Shown one piece after another: positions 1 through 4,825 of a stretch of 15,837 bases of DNA. The position numbers were made by a program, and so were the translations under genes. Position 1 is the stretch's first letter; each line of letters starts with the position of its first letter. The notes below the pieces were generated by a model. It saw only the letters and a list, made by a program, of their open reading frames with translations. It did not search any database and was not told the DNA's origin. The DNA comes from CAZNHL01 sp964572965. Its GTDB lineage: Bacteria; Bacteroidota; Bacteroidia; Cytophagales; UBA9547. The stretch lies in contig CAZNHL010000082.1 of assembly GCA_964572965.1 (NCBI GenBank), forward strand, positions 1 through 15,837. The letters are read 5' to 3'.

Positions 1-94
1 GTTGCTGTGGGCGGGACGCCCGGACAAATATAGGCACAAGCGGACGCTTGCGCCAAATATCTGGGATTTTTAAATTAACCTTGCGCTAGAGGGG
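1..94 (-). repeat. RAYT element right arm, copy R0
   Basis: Differs from arm R1 (1815-1908) at only one position seen by eye (an A for G near 55). Contains two GC-rich inverted motifs, GGCGGGACGCC and CAAGCGGACGCTTG, followed by an AT-rich stretch and the end GCGCTAGAGGGG. In R1 and R3 the same arm begins 13 nt before a transposase start codon, so a third transposase copy probably lies just left of the window. The arm ends 5 nt from the stop codon of the next gene. Confidence 0.9.
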
Positions 95-99
95 TGCGG

Positions 100-711
100 C
101 TATTTTTGAGTTAAAGCATATTCATTAACGCTGTCTATTGCAGCATGAAATTTTGCGACAAGGCCATCATCAATACCATATTCGCTAAGCTTTTTGTTAG
201 CCCAGTCAAAAACTGTAATTCCTAAGCCTGTGTCTTTATGTACAATTATTGAATGATAATAAGGATGAGAATAAAGCCAATCGTAGCCATTTTGTTGTCT
301 GAAAAGTTGCCCTATGATAATTCCCAGTTCACATACTGTTACTAAATATGGATTTGAAAAATCACCAGGATCACTTTCTTTTATAAGTTCTGCAATTCTT
401 GTGCGGTTATAATACTGATCAATTGCGTCTAATAATTCGAGGCTCAATTGATTAGTTTTGTGTATATGTTCAAAGTCTCCAAATGCTGCTTTTAGCATTT
501 CTTCATTAATCATCTCTTGTGCCTGTGATAAATATTCCGATGTAAGGTATTGTATTTCATCCATATCAAGGGGCTTTCCTTTATATGCTGCAATCTGGTA
601 AACATCAGGCCTTGGCATAGTTGGCCTATCTTCATCATCATACCAAGGGCTAAGATATTTTGCAAATAAAGAATTACAATCTGGTAGTTTCTTTTTGAAT
701 AGTCCAAACAT
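100..711 (-). CDS. Hypothetical protein, 204 aa
   Basis: I do not recognise this family. The ATG at 711 gives a protein beginning MFGLFKKK, which is a more natural start than the upstream in-frame codon at 765, whose extra 18 residues look like spacer. The protein is soluble, rich in charged and aromatic residues, and has no signal peptide or membrane segment. The C-terminal half has a hydrophobic stretch ELGIIIGQLF followed by a Tyr/His-rich segment (YDWLYSHPYYHS), then a VFDWANKKL helix-like end. The stop TAG is its own and lies only 5 nt from repeat R0, so unlike other cargo in this stretch it is not visibly cut. It has the same orientation as all genes up to 6430. It may be cargo carried between transposase copies; function is unknown. 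Confidence 0.7.
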   Translation of the reverse strand: MFGLFKKKLPDCNSLFAKYLSPWYDDEDRPTMPRPDVYQIAAYKGKPLDMDEIQYLTSEYLSQAQEMINEEMLKAAFGDFEHIHKTNQLSLELLDAIDQYYNRTRIAELIKESDPGDFSNPYLVTVCELGIIIGQLFRQQNGYDWLYSHPYYHSIIVHKDTGLGITVFDWANKKLSEYGIDDGLVAKFHAAIDSVNEYALTQK

Positions 712-756
712 TCGTTTTGAATTAGTTAAAACTCTAATATAAAAGAGCCAGCTGCC

Positions 757-878
757 GACTTGCAAAGTCTTTTTCTGAATGGCAAGTCTATTAAAGCACC
801 GACGAACTTCACTTCATCCTTCAGAGACTTGCCAAGTTGCATGTGGACTTATTAGTGCCAAGGTAAACTTGGCAAGTC
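757..878. repeat. Cluster of GACTTGCC/GGCAAGTC motifs with a 13-bp inverted repeat
   Basis: GACTTGCCAAGTT (826-838) pairs perfectly with AACTTGGCAAGTC (866-878) around a 27-nt loop. Further partial copies are GGCAAGTC at 781-788 and GACTTGC at 757-763. The cluster lies upstream of the gene at 100-711, whose start is at 711, so it could be an operator or an intergenic repeat. I see no reading frame here that looks coding. Confidence 0.6.
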
Positions 879-891
879 GGGTAAACAAAAT

Positions 892-921
892 AAAAGCCCG
901 CGGTTTAAATCGTAGGCTTTT
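892..921 (-). terminator. Probable rho-independent terminator
   Basis: AAAAGCC (892-898) pairs with GGCTTTT (915-921). On the minus strand the right-hand arm is followed by TTTTATTTTG, a usable U-tract. It lies 130 nt downstream of the outer-membrane-like gene tail at 1052-1175, so it may end that older transcript. Confidence 0.5.
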
Positions 922-1051
922 GTTATTTATTTCTGTCCTTTCAGCAGCTCTAGCTTCTCGCGCTCGCTATGGTGCTGGCGTTTGTTTGTGCTGTTACTTA
1001 GTTTTGTTTAATCTCTCCAGTACGTTAGGACACGAACTACGGTTAGGGCTA

Positions 1052-1175
1052 TTATCGTTTAAGTTTATTGCCCAAATCAACAAAGCTAACCCCAATACCT
1101 ACATACATATTATGTAGACTTGGAGTTAAATTAAGGTTGTAGCCGTAAGTAAATAACACGGTATTGTTAAATATA
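1052..1175 (-). pseudogene. C-terminal fragment of a possible outer-membrane beta-barrel protein
   Basis: On the minus strand an open frame runs out of repeat arm L1 and ends with a TAA at 1052-1054, followed at once by TAG. It encodes about 40 residues with alternating polar and hydrophobic positions, e.g. VLFTYGYNLNL and MYVGIGVSFVDLG, which is the look of the last strands of an outer-membrane barrel. There is no start codon in a sensible place; the 5' part is cut exactly where the CCCCT edge of the transposase element begins. The missing N-terminal part is not found on the other side of the element. The family is inferred only from residue pattern and could be wrong. Confidence 0.45.
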
Positions 1176-1180
1176 CCCCT

Positions 1181-1230
1181 TCTGGCGCAAGCGTCCGCTT
1201 GTGTCAGGTTTTGTCCGGGCGTCCCGCCCT
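1181..1230 (+). repeat. RAYT element left arm L1
   Basis: 50 bp, identical to L3 (2761-2810). It has two hairpins: CAAGCG/CGCTTG (1188-1193 with 1196-1201) and GGGCG/CGCCC (1217-1221 with 1225-1229). This is the doublet architecture expected of REP-type targets for a RAYT. It lies about 20 nt past the transposase stop codon. Confidence 0.85.
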
Positions 1231-1252
1231 GAATTTAGATTTACTGTTACTA

Positions 1253-1801
1253 TTAGCCAATATATAAAATATCCAGCAATCCTCGTTTGCCTTCATAATC
1301 TCGGGCACTACTGTATAGCCAGGCAGATGCCTCATCTACAAAGCCTGCTTTCACGGGATTTTCGTGGATGTAGCTAAGTTTCTGATCTTGCATTTCGTTG
1401 TTGAATAGCTCTATCGGATGATTATCCTGTTGCCAGAATTGCCATTTGTTGTTATTAATATTTTGCTTTCCGGCACGTTCCATCATCCAGAGCATCCATT
1501 CTTTGCGGCTTTCTGTTTCATGTTTTGAAATGATTTCTTTCAATGTGTGGGAGGTATAACTTTTGAAGTCTCGCATGATATCCTGCATATTGTTGTCGTT
1601 TGTGCCAATAATCATGTGCATGTGGCTTGGCATCAGGCACCATGCATAAATCTCAAGTCCTTTGTTTTGCTGGCAATAACGAAGGCTTTGTAAAATGACT
1701 TCTCTGTATTCGTCTCTGATAAATACATCTATCCAGTAAACTACTGCAAAGCTTACAAAGTAAAGACGATTCTGGTCACGGAATTTGTATTTAGTGCTCA
1801 T
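1253..1801 (-). CDS. REP-associated tyrosine transposase (RAYT), copy 1
   Basis: A 182-aa Y1 transposase of the IS200-like HUH superfamily (transposase 17 / Y1_Tnp fold). These enzymes nick single-stranded DNA at REP hairpins and join to the 5' end through a tyrosine. The HUH motif is H60-M-H62 in the PSHMHMIIG segment. The C-terminal part has the RAYT signature YIHENPVKAGFV (Y144 to V155) followed by WLYSSARDY; Y144 is my candidate for the catalytic tyrosine, by position only. Full length for the family. The gene sits between inverted hairpin arms L1 and R1, and a promoter-like TATATTTG lies in R1. It differs from copy 2 (2832-3380) by a single residue, V150 against M. All family motifs are intact, so it is probably active or was until recently. 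Confidence 0.92.
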   Translation of the reverse strand: MSTKYKFRDQNRLYFVSFAVVYWIDVFIRDEYREVILQSLRYCQQNKGLEIYAWCLMPSHMHMIIGTNDNNMQDIMRDFKSYTSHTLKEIISKHETESRKEWMLWMMERAGKQNINNNKWQFWQQDNHPIELFNNEMQDQKLSYIHENPVKAGFVDEASAWLYSSARDYEGKRGLLDILYIG

Positions 1802-1814
1802 AGCTGAAAAAATG

Positions 1815-1908
1815 GTTGCTGTGGGCGGGACGCCCGGACAAATATAGGCACAAGCGGACGCTTGCGCCAGATATCTGGGATTTTTAAATTAACCTTGCGC
1901 TAGAGGGG
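1815..1908 (-). repeat. RAYT element right arm R1
   Basis: 94 bp. Read on the minus strand: CCCCTCTAGCGCAAGG, an AT-rich link, hairpin A, TATATTTG, hairpin B, then 13 nt to the transposase ATG. Identical to R3 up to position 1907. Its outer 25 nt contain stop codons in all three frames. Confidence 0.9.
1839..1846 (-). promoter_or_regulatory. Bacteroidota -7 promoter element inside arm R1
   Basis: Minus strand TATATTTG fits the Bacteroidota -7 consensus TAnnTTTG exactly and lies between the two hairpins, giving a leader of roughly 30 nt before the transposase start at 1801. No clear TTG/TTTG -33 element is present at the usual distance; hairpin A occupies that region. Confidence 0.5.
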
Positions 1909-2167
1909 CTTTGTCTATAACGCAATGAGGTGTTAGGGCATCCATTTCTGTGTAGAAAGCAGTAGTTTTTTCTTCTCCGTCTATAATGTAATAAACCCGA
2001 ATACAGCCTTTTAAAACAAAGTAGCTGTCTTTCGATTTTTGTCCTTCTTCGAGTAAAACCGTCCCTTTCTTTACCGAGCGAAATATGTCCAACGAAATGA
2101 TTGCATTCTTCTCATCTTCTGTCAGAGAAATGTATTTTGATATAAAGTCAAATAGTATGTTTTCCAT
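1889..2167 (-). pseudogene. Crp/Fnr-family regulator, N-terminal half only
   Basis: The frame opens with ATG at 2167 (MENILFDFISKYISLTEDEK) and shows the helix and beta-roll of a cyclic-nucleotide-binding-like domain: KGTVLLEEGQKSKDSYFVLKG followed by IRVYYIIDGEEKTTAFYTE. Members of this Bacteroidota family are about 190 aa; here only about 86 native residues remain. The frame then enters arm R1 (last residues PLAQG) and stops at a TAA supplied by the repeat. The C-terminal helix-turn-helix domain is gone and is not found left of the element. Only about 19 bases separate the start codon from repeat L2, so the native promoter is probably lost too. It cannot bind DNA as a normal family member and is called a pseudogene. 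Confidence 0.8.
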
Positions 2168-2185
2168 TGCTTGCTGTTACTATCG

Positions 2186-2235
2186 TCTGGCGCAAGCATC
2201 CGCTTGTGTCAGGTTTTGTCCGGGCGTCCCACCCT
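2186..2235 (+). repeat. Solo RAYT left arm L2
   Basis: 50 bp, matching L1 and L3 except for two G-to-A changes, one in hairpin A (CAAGCATCCGCTTG) and one in hairpin B (GGGCGTCCCACCC). Each change breaks a stem pair. No transposase follows; the sequence after it weakly resembles the post-L1 spacer before turning into the 3' flank of the next gene. Confidence 0.85.
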
Positions 2236-2298
2236 GATTTCGGTTTTACTTTACCGGGCTTCGAAATTACAAATTCAGGAGAGCCGGGATATAGTTTA

Positions 2299-2706
2299 CT
2301 ATTTAATTTTGATAAATTCCTTCGGAGCAGAACCTTTTGTCCACAGAGAACTTCCTTTTAACAGAAGAGTATCTTTATTGCATTCTATGTCGTATTCGTT
2401 AAGGTTTGTGCCACAGTTATCACAATGATTTTTGGACCAGGTTAAAACTAGCTTATCATCGGATAATATGAAATTCCCCATTTTTACACACTTTTCTTTT
2501 GTGTCATTTTTTTTAGAAACAACATACCAATAAACCCCTTCGCCTTTTCTGATTTCGATGCGGTTATTTACATTGTTTTTATGATCAGTTTCAGTTTTTA
2601 ATGAATATGTTCCATAAATGTTACCAGAATCATTTTCCTGGAAACTACCCATCGTAACTAATACTAGCGATAAAACGAGTGTTGTCAGTAGCTTTTTTAC
2701 TTTCAT
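2299..2706 (-). CDS. Small secreted protein of unknown function, 135 aa
   Basis: The ATG at 2706 gives a clear N-terminal signal peptide: MKVKK followed by LLTTLVLSLVLVTMG, with cleavage likely near residue 20-24. There is no lipobox Cys. The mature part begins with NIYGTYSLKTE and contains short beta-type stretches (GVYWYVVSKK, KLVLTWSK, TLLLKGSSLW), a pattern reminiscent of small lipocalin-like or META-like beta-barrels, but I cannot assign a family. Three Cys (one in KEKCVKMG, two in NHCDNCGTN) and one near the end (DIECNK) could form disulfides in the periplasm. The gene is intact, lies between L2 and the second transposase element, and reads in the same direction as its neighbours. Probably cargo of this repeat-rich stretch. 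Confidence 0.72.
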   Translation of the reverse strand: MKVKKLLTTLVLSLVLVTMGSFQENDSGNIYGTYSLKTETDHKNNVNNRIEIRKGEGVYWYVVSKKNDTKEKCVKMGNFILSDDKLVLTWSKNHCDNCGTNLNEYDIECNKDTLLLKGSSLWTKGSAPKEFIKIK

Positions 2707-2760
2707 TTGTATCGTGTTTATTGATTTATCTCCAAAGTTCTATAAGCGGACGGACCCCTA

Positions 2761-2810
2761 TCTGGCGCAAGCGTCCGCTTGTGTCAGGTTTTGTCCGGGC
2801 GTCCCGCCCT
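2761..2810 (+). repeat. RAYT element left arm L3
   Basis: 50 bp, identical to L1, with the same two hairpin motifs (CAAGCGTCCGCTTG and GGGCGTCCCGCCC). It lies 21 nt past the stop codon of transposase copy 2. Confidence 0.85.
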
Positions 2811-2831
2811 CAGTATGGTTTTATGTTATTA

Positions 2832-3380
2832 TTAACCAATATATAAAATGTCCAGTAAACCTCGCTTGCCTTCATAGTCTCGTGCGCTACTATATAACCA
2901 GGCTGAAGCTTCATCAACAAAACCAGCCTTCATTGGATTTTCATGAATGTAGCTAAGTTTCTGGTCTTGCATTTCATTGTTGAATAGTTCTATTGGATGA
3001 TTATCCTGCTGCCAGAATTGCCATTTGTTGTTATTAATATTTTGCTTTCCGGCACGTTCCATCATCCAGAGCATCCATTCTTTGCGGCTTTCTGTTTCAT
3101 GTTTTGAAATGATTTCTTTCAATGTGTGGGAGGTATAACTTTTGAAGTCTCGCATGATATCCTGCATATTGTTGTCGTTTGTGCCAATAATCATGTGCAT
3201 GTGGCTTGGCATCAGGCACCATGCATAAATCTCAAGTCCTTTGTTTTGCTGGCAATAACGAAGGCTTTGTAAAATGACTTCTCTGTATTCGTCTCTGATA
3301 AATACATCTATCCAGTAAACTACTGCAAAGCTTACAAAGTAAAGACGATTCTGGTCACGGAATTTGTATTTAGTGCTCAT
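2832..3380 (-). CDS. REP-associated tyrosine transposase (RAYT), copy 2
   Basis: 182 aa, HUH/Y1 single-strand transposase, the same protein as copy 1 except M150 in place of V in the YIHENP-KAGFV segment. HUH residues H60 and H62 and candidate catalytic Y144 are kept. The codons for residues 1-123 match copy 1 at every base, but the last 59 codons carry 26 base differences, 25 of them silent. That pattern shows the C-terminal region diverged while protein function was maintained, and that the 5' part was later made identical by recombination or gene conversion. Flanked by L3 and R3 and expressed, presumably, from the promoter-like site in R3. Confidence 0.92.
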   Translation of the reverse strand: MSTKYKFRDQNRLYFVSFAVVYWIDVFIRDEYREVILQSLRYCQQNKGLEIYAWCLMPSHMHMIIGTNDNNMQDIMRDFKSYTSHTLKEIISKHETESRKEWMLWMMERAGKQNINNNKWQFWQQDNHPIELFNNEMQDQKLSYIHENPMKAGFVDEASAWLYSSARDYEGKRGLLDILYIG

Positions 3381-3393
3381 AGCTGAAAAAATG

Positions 3394-3486
3394 GTTGCTG
3401 TGGGCGGGACGCCCGGACAAATATAGGCACAAGCGGACGCTTGCGCCAGATATCTGGGATTTTTAAATTAACCTTGCGCTAGAGGG
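3394..3486 (-). repeat. RAYT element right arm R3
   Basis: Identical to R1 over 93 bases. Its outer edge supplies the last residues and the stop codon of the Shedu-like frame (stop at 3463-3465). Confidence 0.9.
3418..3425 (-). promoter_or_regulatory. -7 promoter element inside arm R3
   Basis: Minus strand TATATTTG, the same position relative to the transposase start as in R1. Fits TAnnTTTG; no clear -33 partner. Confidence 0.5.
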
Positions 3487-4014
3487 ATCAAACGATCGGA
3501 TTTTTGCACCTAAGTCATCTGCTAATTGCTCTCTTTTGTCTAATTCAATATTGTTTTCTGTTCTACGTCCTATAATGATTGTAAAAGAGAGAAAGCTTTT
3601 TGATAAAACTCTCATACTTCTGGTTGGTAAATGTCTCTTAAAAAATCCTTTATTGTCAATTAGCCATCGCTTCCAATCACGAATTTGTTGCATAGATGAA
3701 TTAAGATCTTTGGATGGAAGTCCTTCTTTTGTAAATAATTGACTACTAGGTTTTTCTATTTCGATTAATTCAAAATGATTGCCGTTGCTAAAACCATCAG
3801 AAAGTAAGATGAAATCAGTTTCTAATTCACTACCTAGTTTTAGTTTTGAAATTGCCAAGTATGAATTATCATTATCAAAGAACAAACCTGCATGGTCCTT
3901 TAAAAATTGATGATAGACATGTTCTTTATGATTTTCGGATATCAATTTTTCCCATTTCGATAATACGTCATCGATAATGTGTTTTTTATTATAATTGAGT
4001 CTCATCCATTCCAT
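3463..4014 (-). CDS. Shedu-like (DUF4263) nuclease-domain protein, C-terminus cut
   Basis: Matches the DUF4263/SduA nuclease domain of Shedu anti-phage proteins. Numbering from a TTG at 4044: a lead helix WEKLISENHKEHVYHQFLKDHAG (31-53), the beta core KLKLGSELETDFIL with D77, FELIEIEKP with E95 and E97, and the conserved helix MQQIRDWKRWL (118-128) with Q119/Q120. Where many PD-(D/E)xK enzymes have ExK, this one reads E-I-E-K, so the Lys may be shifted or replaced. Family members continue past the RSFD strand; here RSFD is followed at once by PSSARLI and a stop, all from arm R3, so roughly the last 10-30 residues are missing. I chose the ATG at 4014 over the TTG at 4044. Repeat R4 lies just upstream and may also have removed an N-terminal part. 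Activity is doubtful. Confidence 0.7.
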   Translation of the reverse strand: MEWMRLNYNKKHIIDDVLSKWEKLISENHKEHVYHQFLKDHAGLFFDNDNSYLAISKLKLGSELETDFILLSDGFSNGNHFELIEIEKPSSQLFTKEGLPSKDLNSSMQQIRDWKRWLIDNKGFFKRHLPTRSMRVLSKSFLSFTIIIGRRTENNIELDKREQLADDLGAKIRSFDPSSARLI

Positions 4015-4048
4015 AGCCTTAATATATTTCAATTGCCAAACCAAAGTG

Positions 4049-4106
4049 GTAGCTGTCGATGGGACGCCCGGACAAATATGAGTTCTTAATTTAACCTTGG
4101 GTAGTG
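4049..4106 (-). repeat. Degenerate RAYT right arm R4
   Basis: Aligns with R1 at both ends (GTAGCTGTCGATGGGACGCC, CGGACAAATAT, AATTTAACCTTG) but lacks the whole hairpin A segment, and its outer edge reads CTTGGGTAGTGGAG instead of CTTGCGCTAGAGGG. Hairpin B is also weakened and the -7 element is changed to CATATTTG. It separates HepT from the Shedu-like gene without a transposase. Confidence 0.7.
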
Positions 4107-4507
4107 GAGTATCTGTTTTCTAAGAGTCTCAATACAATTACTATTTCAGGGGTAACCGTCTTTATGTCTTCGTAATTATTTTCTATAAATTCTTCGTCAA
4201 GATATTCATGTGAAGTTGTATTTCTTTTATCTAAAAGATCTTGCCAAATAAGTTCGTTGTGAAGCCAACCAATAGCAAACCCTTCTTTCATTGTTTCCCT
4301 AGGGGTATCAGGATTGATACGAACCCCCTCATATTTCAAAGCCCGTCTTAAAGTTTTCCAAAGTAGCTCAACAACGACTTCAAACCGTTGAACAGTCCCT
4401 TCTACAACAAGTTCTCTATCGTTGGGGATAGCTAGGGCTGTATTTAATTTGTCAACAGCTTTTCTTAAATTTCCAAGGCTGTCTAAAAGCTTACGATCAT
4501 CTCTCAT
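4091..4507 (-). CDS. hepT: HEPN toxin of MNT-HEPN pair (HepT / HI0074-like)
   Basis: 138 aa, of the HI0074 'nucleotidyltransferase substrate-binding' family, now known as HEPN ribonuclease toxins. The all-helical protein carries the HEPN motif R95-NTTS-H100-E-Y102, an exact RX4HXY. In studied HepT/MntA pairs R and H form the RNase site and the Tyr is AMPylated by MntA, which silences the toxin. WKTLRRALKYEG (50-61) and MKEGFAIGWL (73-82) are typical of the family. The start overlaps the mntA-like stop by 11 bp, so the two are translationally coupled, antitoxin first. The last few residues (near TTQG) and the TAA lie in degenerate repeat R4, so the native end may have been replaced, though length is near normal (HI0074 is of similar size). 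Confidence 0.85.
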   Translation of the reverse strand: MRDDRKLLDSLGNLRKAVDKLNTALAIPNDRELVVEGTVQRFEVVVELLWKTLRRALKYEGVRINPDTPRETMKEGFAIGWLHNELIWQDLLDKRNTTSHEYLDEEFIENNYEDIKTVTPEIVIVLRLLENRYSTTQG

Positions 4508-4814
4508 AGATTATTTTTCCAGTTTGATTTATTCTGTCTTTTAATTTGTCTGGGTTGGTGGAGTAGTAAACTAATGAAACCTTAATAAAAGCATTGAGAT
4601 CATAGATAGCAAATTCTTTAAGCTTTAACCATTCATGTTTTGTCATTTCAGGTGCGTCTATTGCAAGGTCAAGATCTGAATACTTTTCGTAGTCGCCCAA
4701 TGCTCTTGAACCAAAGACAATTATTCTATTAACACTATTTTTCTTCGAAATTGCCAAGAGAAACGAAATAATGGTGTCAGAGAGTGGACTAATATGTTCG
4801 ATGTTTCTAAGCAT
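4497..4814 (-). CDS. mntA: MntA-like minimal nucleotidyltransferase antitoxin
   Basis: 105 aa, MNT family with polymerase-beta fold. The signature is G35-S36 ... S46-D47-L-D49-L in VFGSRALGDYEKYSDLDLAI, giving the GS and DxD parts of the active site. In active members a third Asp sits in a later strand (usually K-(I/V)-D-(L/V)-V); here the matching strand reads FIKVSLVYY, with S80 where Asp is expected. By eye this looks like loss of a metal ligand. The C-terminal GKIIYER is typical of the family. The gene is followed with an 11-bp overlap by hepT and preceded 11 nt away by the DUF262 gene; AGGA upstream of the ATG can serve as ribosome site. Expected role: bind and, if active, AMPylate HepT. 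Confidence 0.82.
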   Translation of the reverse strand: MLRNIEHISPLSDTIISFLLAISKKNSVNRIIVFGSRALGDYEKYSDLDLAIDAPEMTKHEWLKLKEFAIYDLNAFIKVSLVYYSTNPDKLKDRINQTGKIIYER

Positions 4815-4825
4815 TTTTATATCCT

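Larger units (their letters stand above)
1176..1908 (-). mobile_element. RAYT element copy 1 (733 bp)
   Basis: The unit runs from CCCCT at 1176 through arm L1, the transposase gene (1253-1801) and arm R1 to AGGGG at 1908. The arms are inverted relative to each other: hairpin A (CAAGCGTCCGCTTG) is outer and hairpin B (GGGCGTCCCGCCC) inner on both sides, but R has about 40 extra bases at its outer end. No target duplication is visible, as expected for Y1 transposases. Left and right flanks (outer-membrane-like tail; Crp/Fnr first half) are unrelated, so this is not a simple insertion into one gene. Confidence 0.8.
2755..3486 (-). mobile_element. RAYT element copy 2 (732 bp)
   Basis: Runs from CCCCT at 2755, through arm L3, the transposase gene (2832-3380) and arm R3, to AGGG at 3486. 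Same plan as copy 1. Positions 3010-3486 appear identical to 1431-1907, while 2832-3009 differ from 1253-1430 at 26 sites. The right edge cuts the Shedu-like gene. Confidence 0.8.

Noticed and set aside
779..1117. Plus-strand open frame of 112 codons
   Set aside because: It covers the inverted-repeat cluster, a terminator and the opposite strand of the outer-membrane-like tail; low-complexity protein with no domain or ribosome site.
2618..2956. Plus-strand open frame of 112 codons
   Set aside because: Antisense to the secreted protein start, arm L3 and the transposase end; a shadow frame.
1..4110. Classical integron or CRISPR array
   Set aside because: The repeats are transposase arms with hairpins in two orientations, unevenly spaced; no integrase, no attC-type core pairs, no regular spacers and no cas genes.
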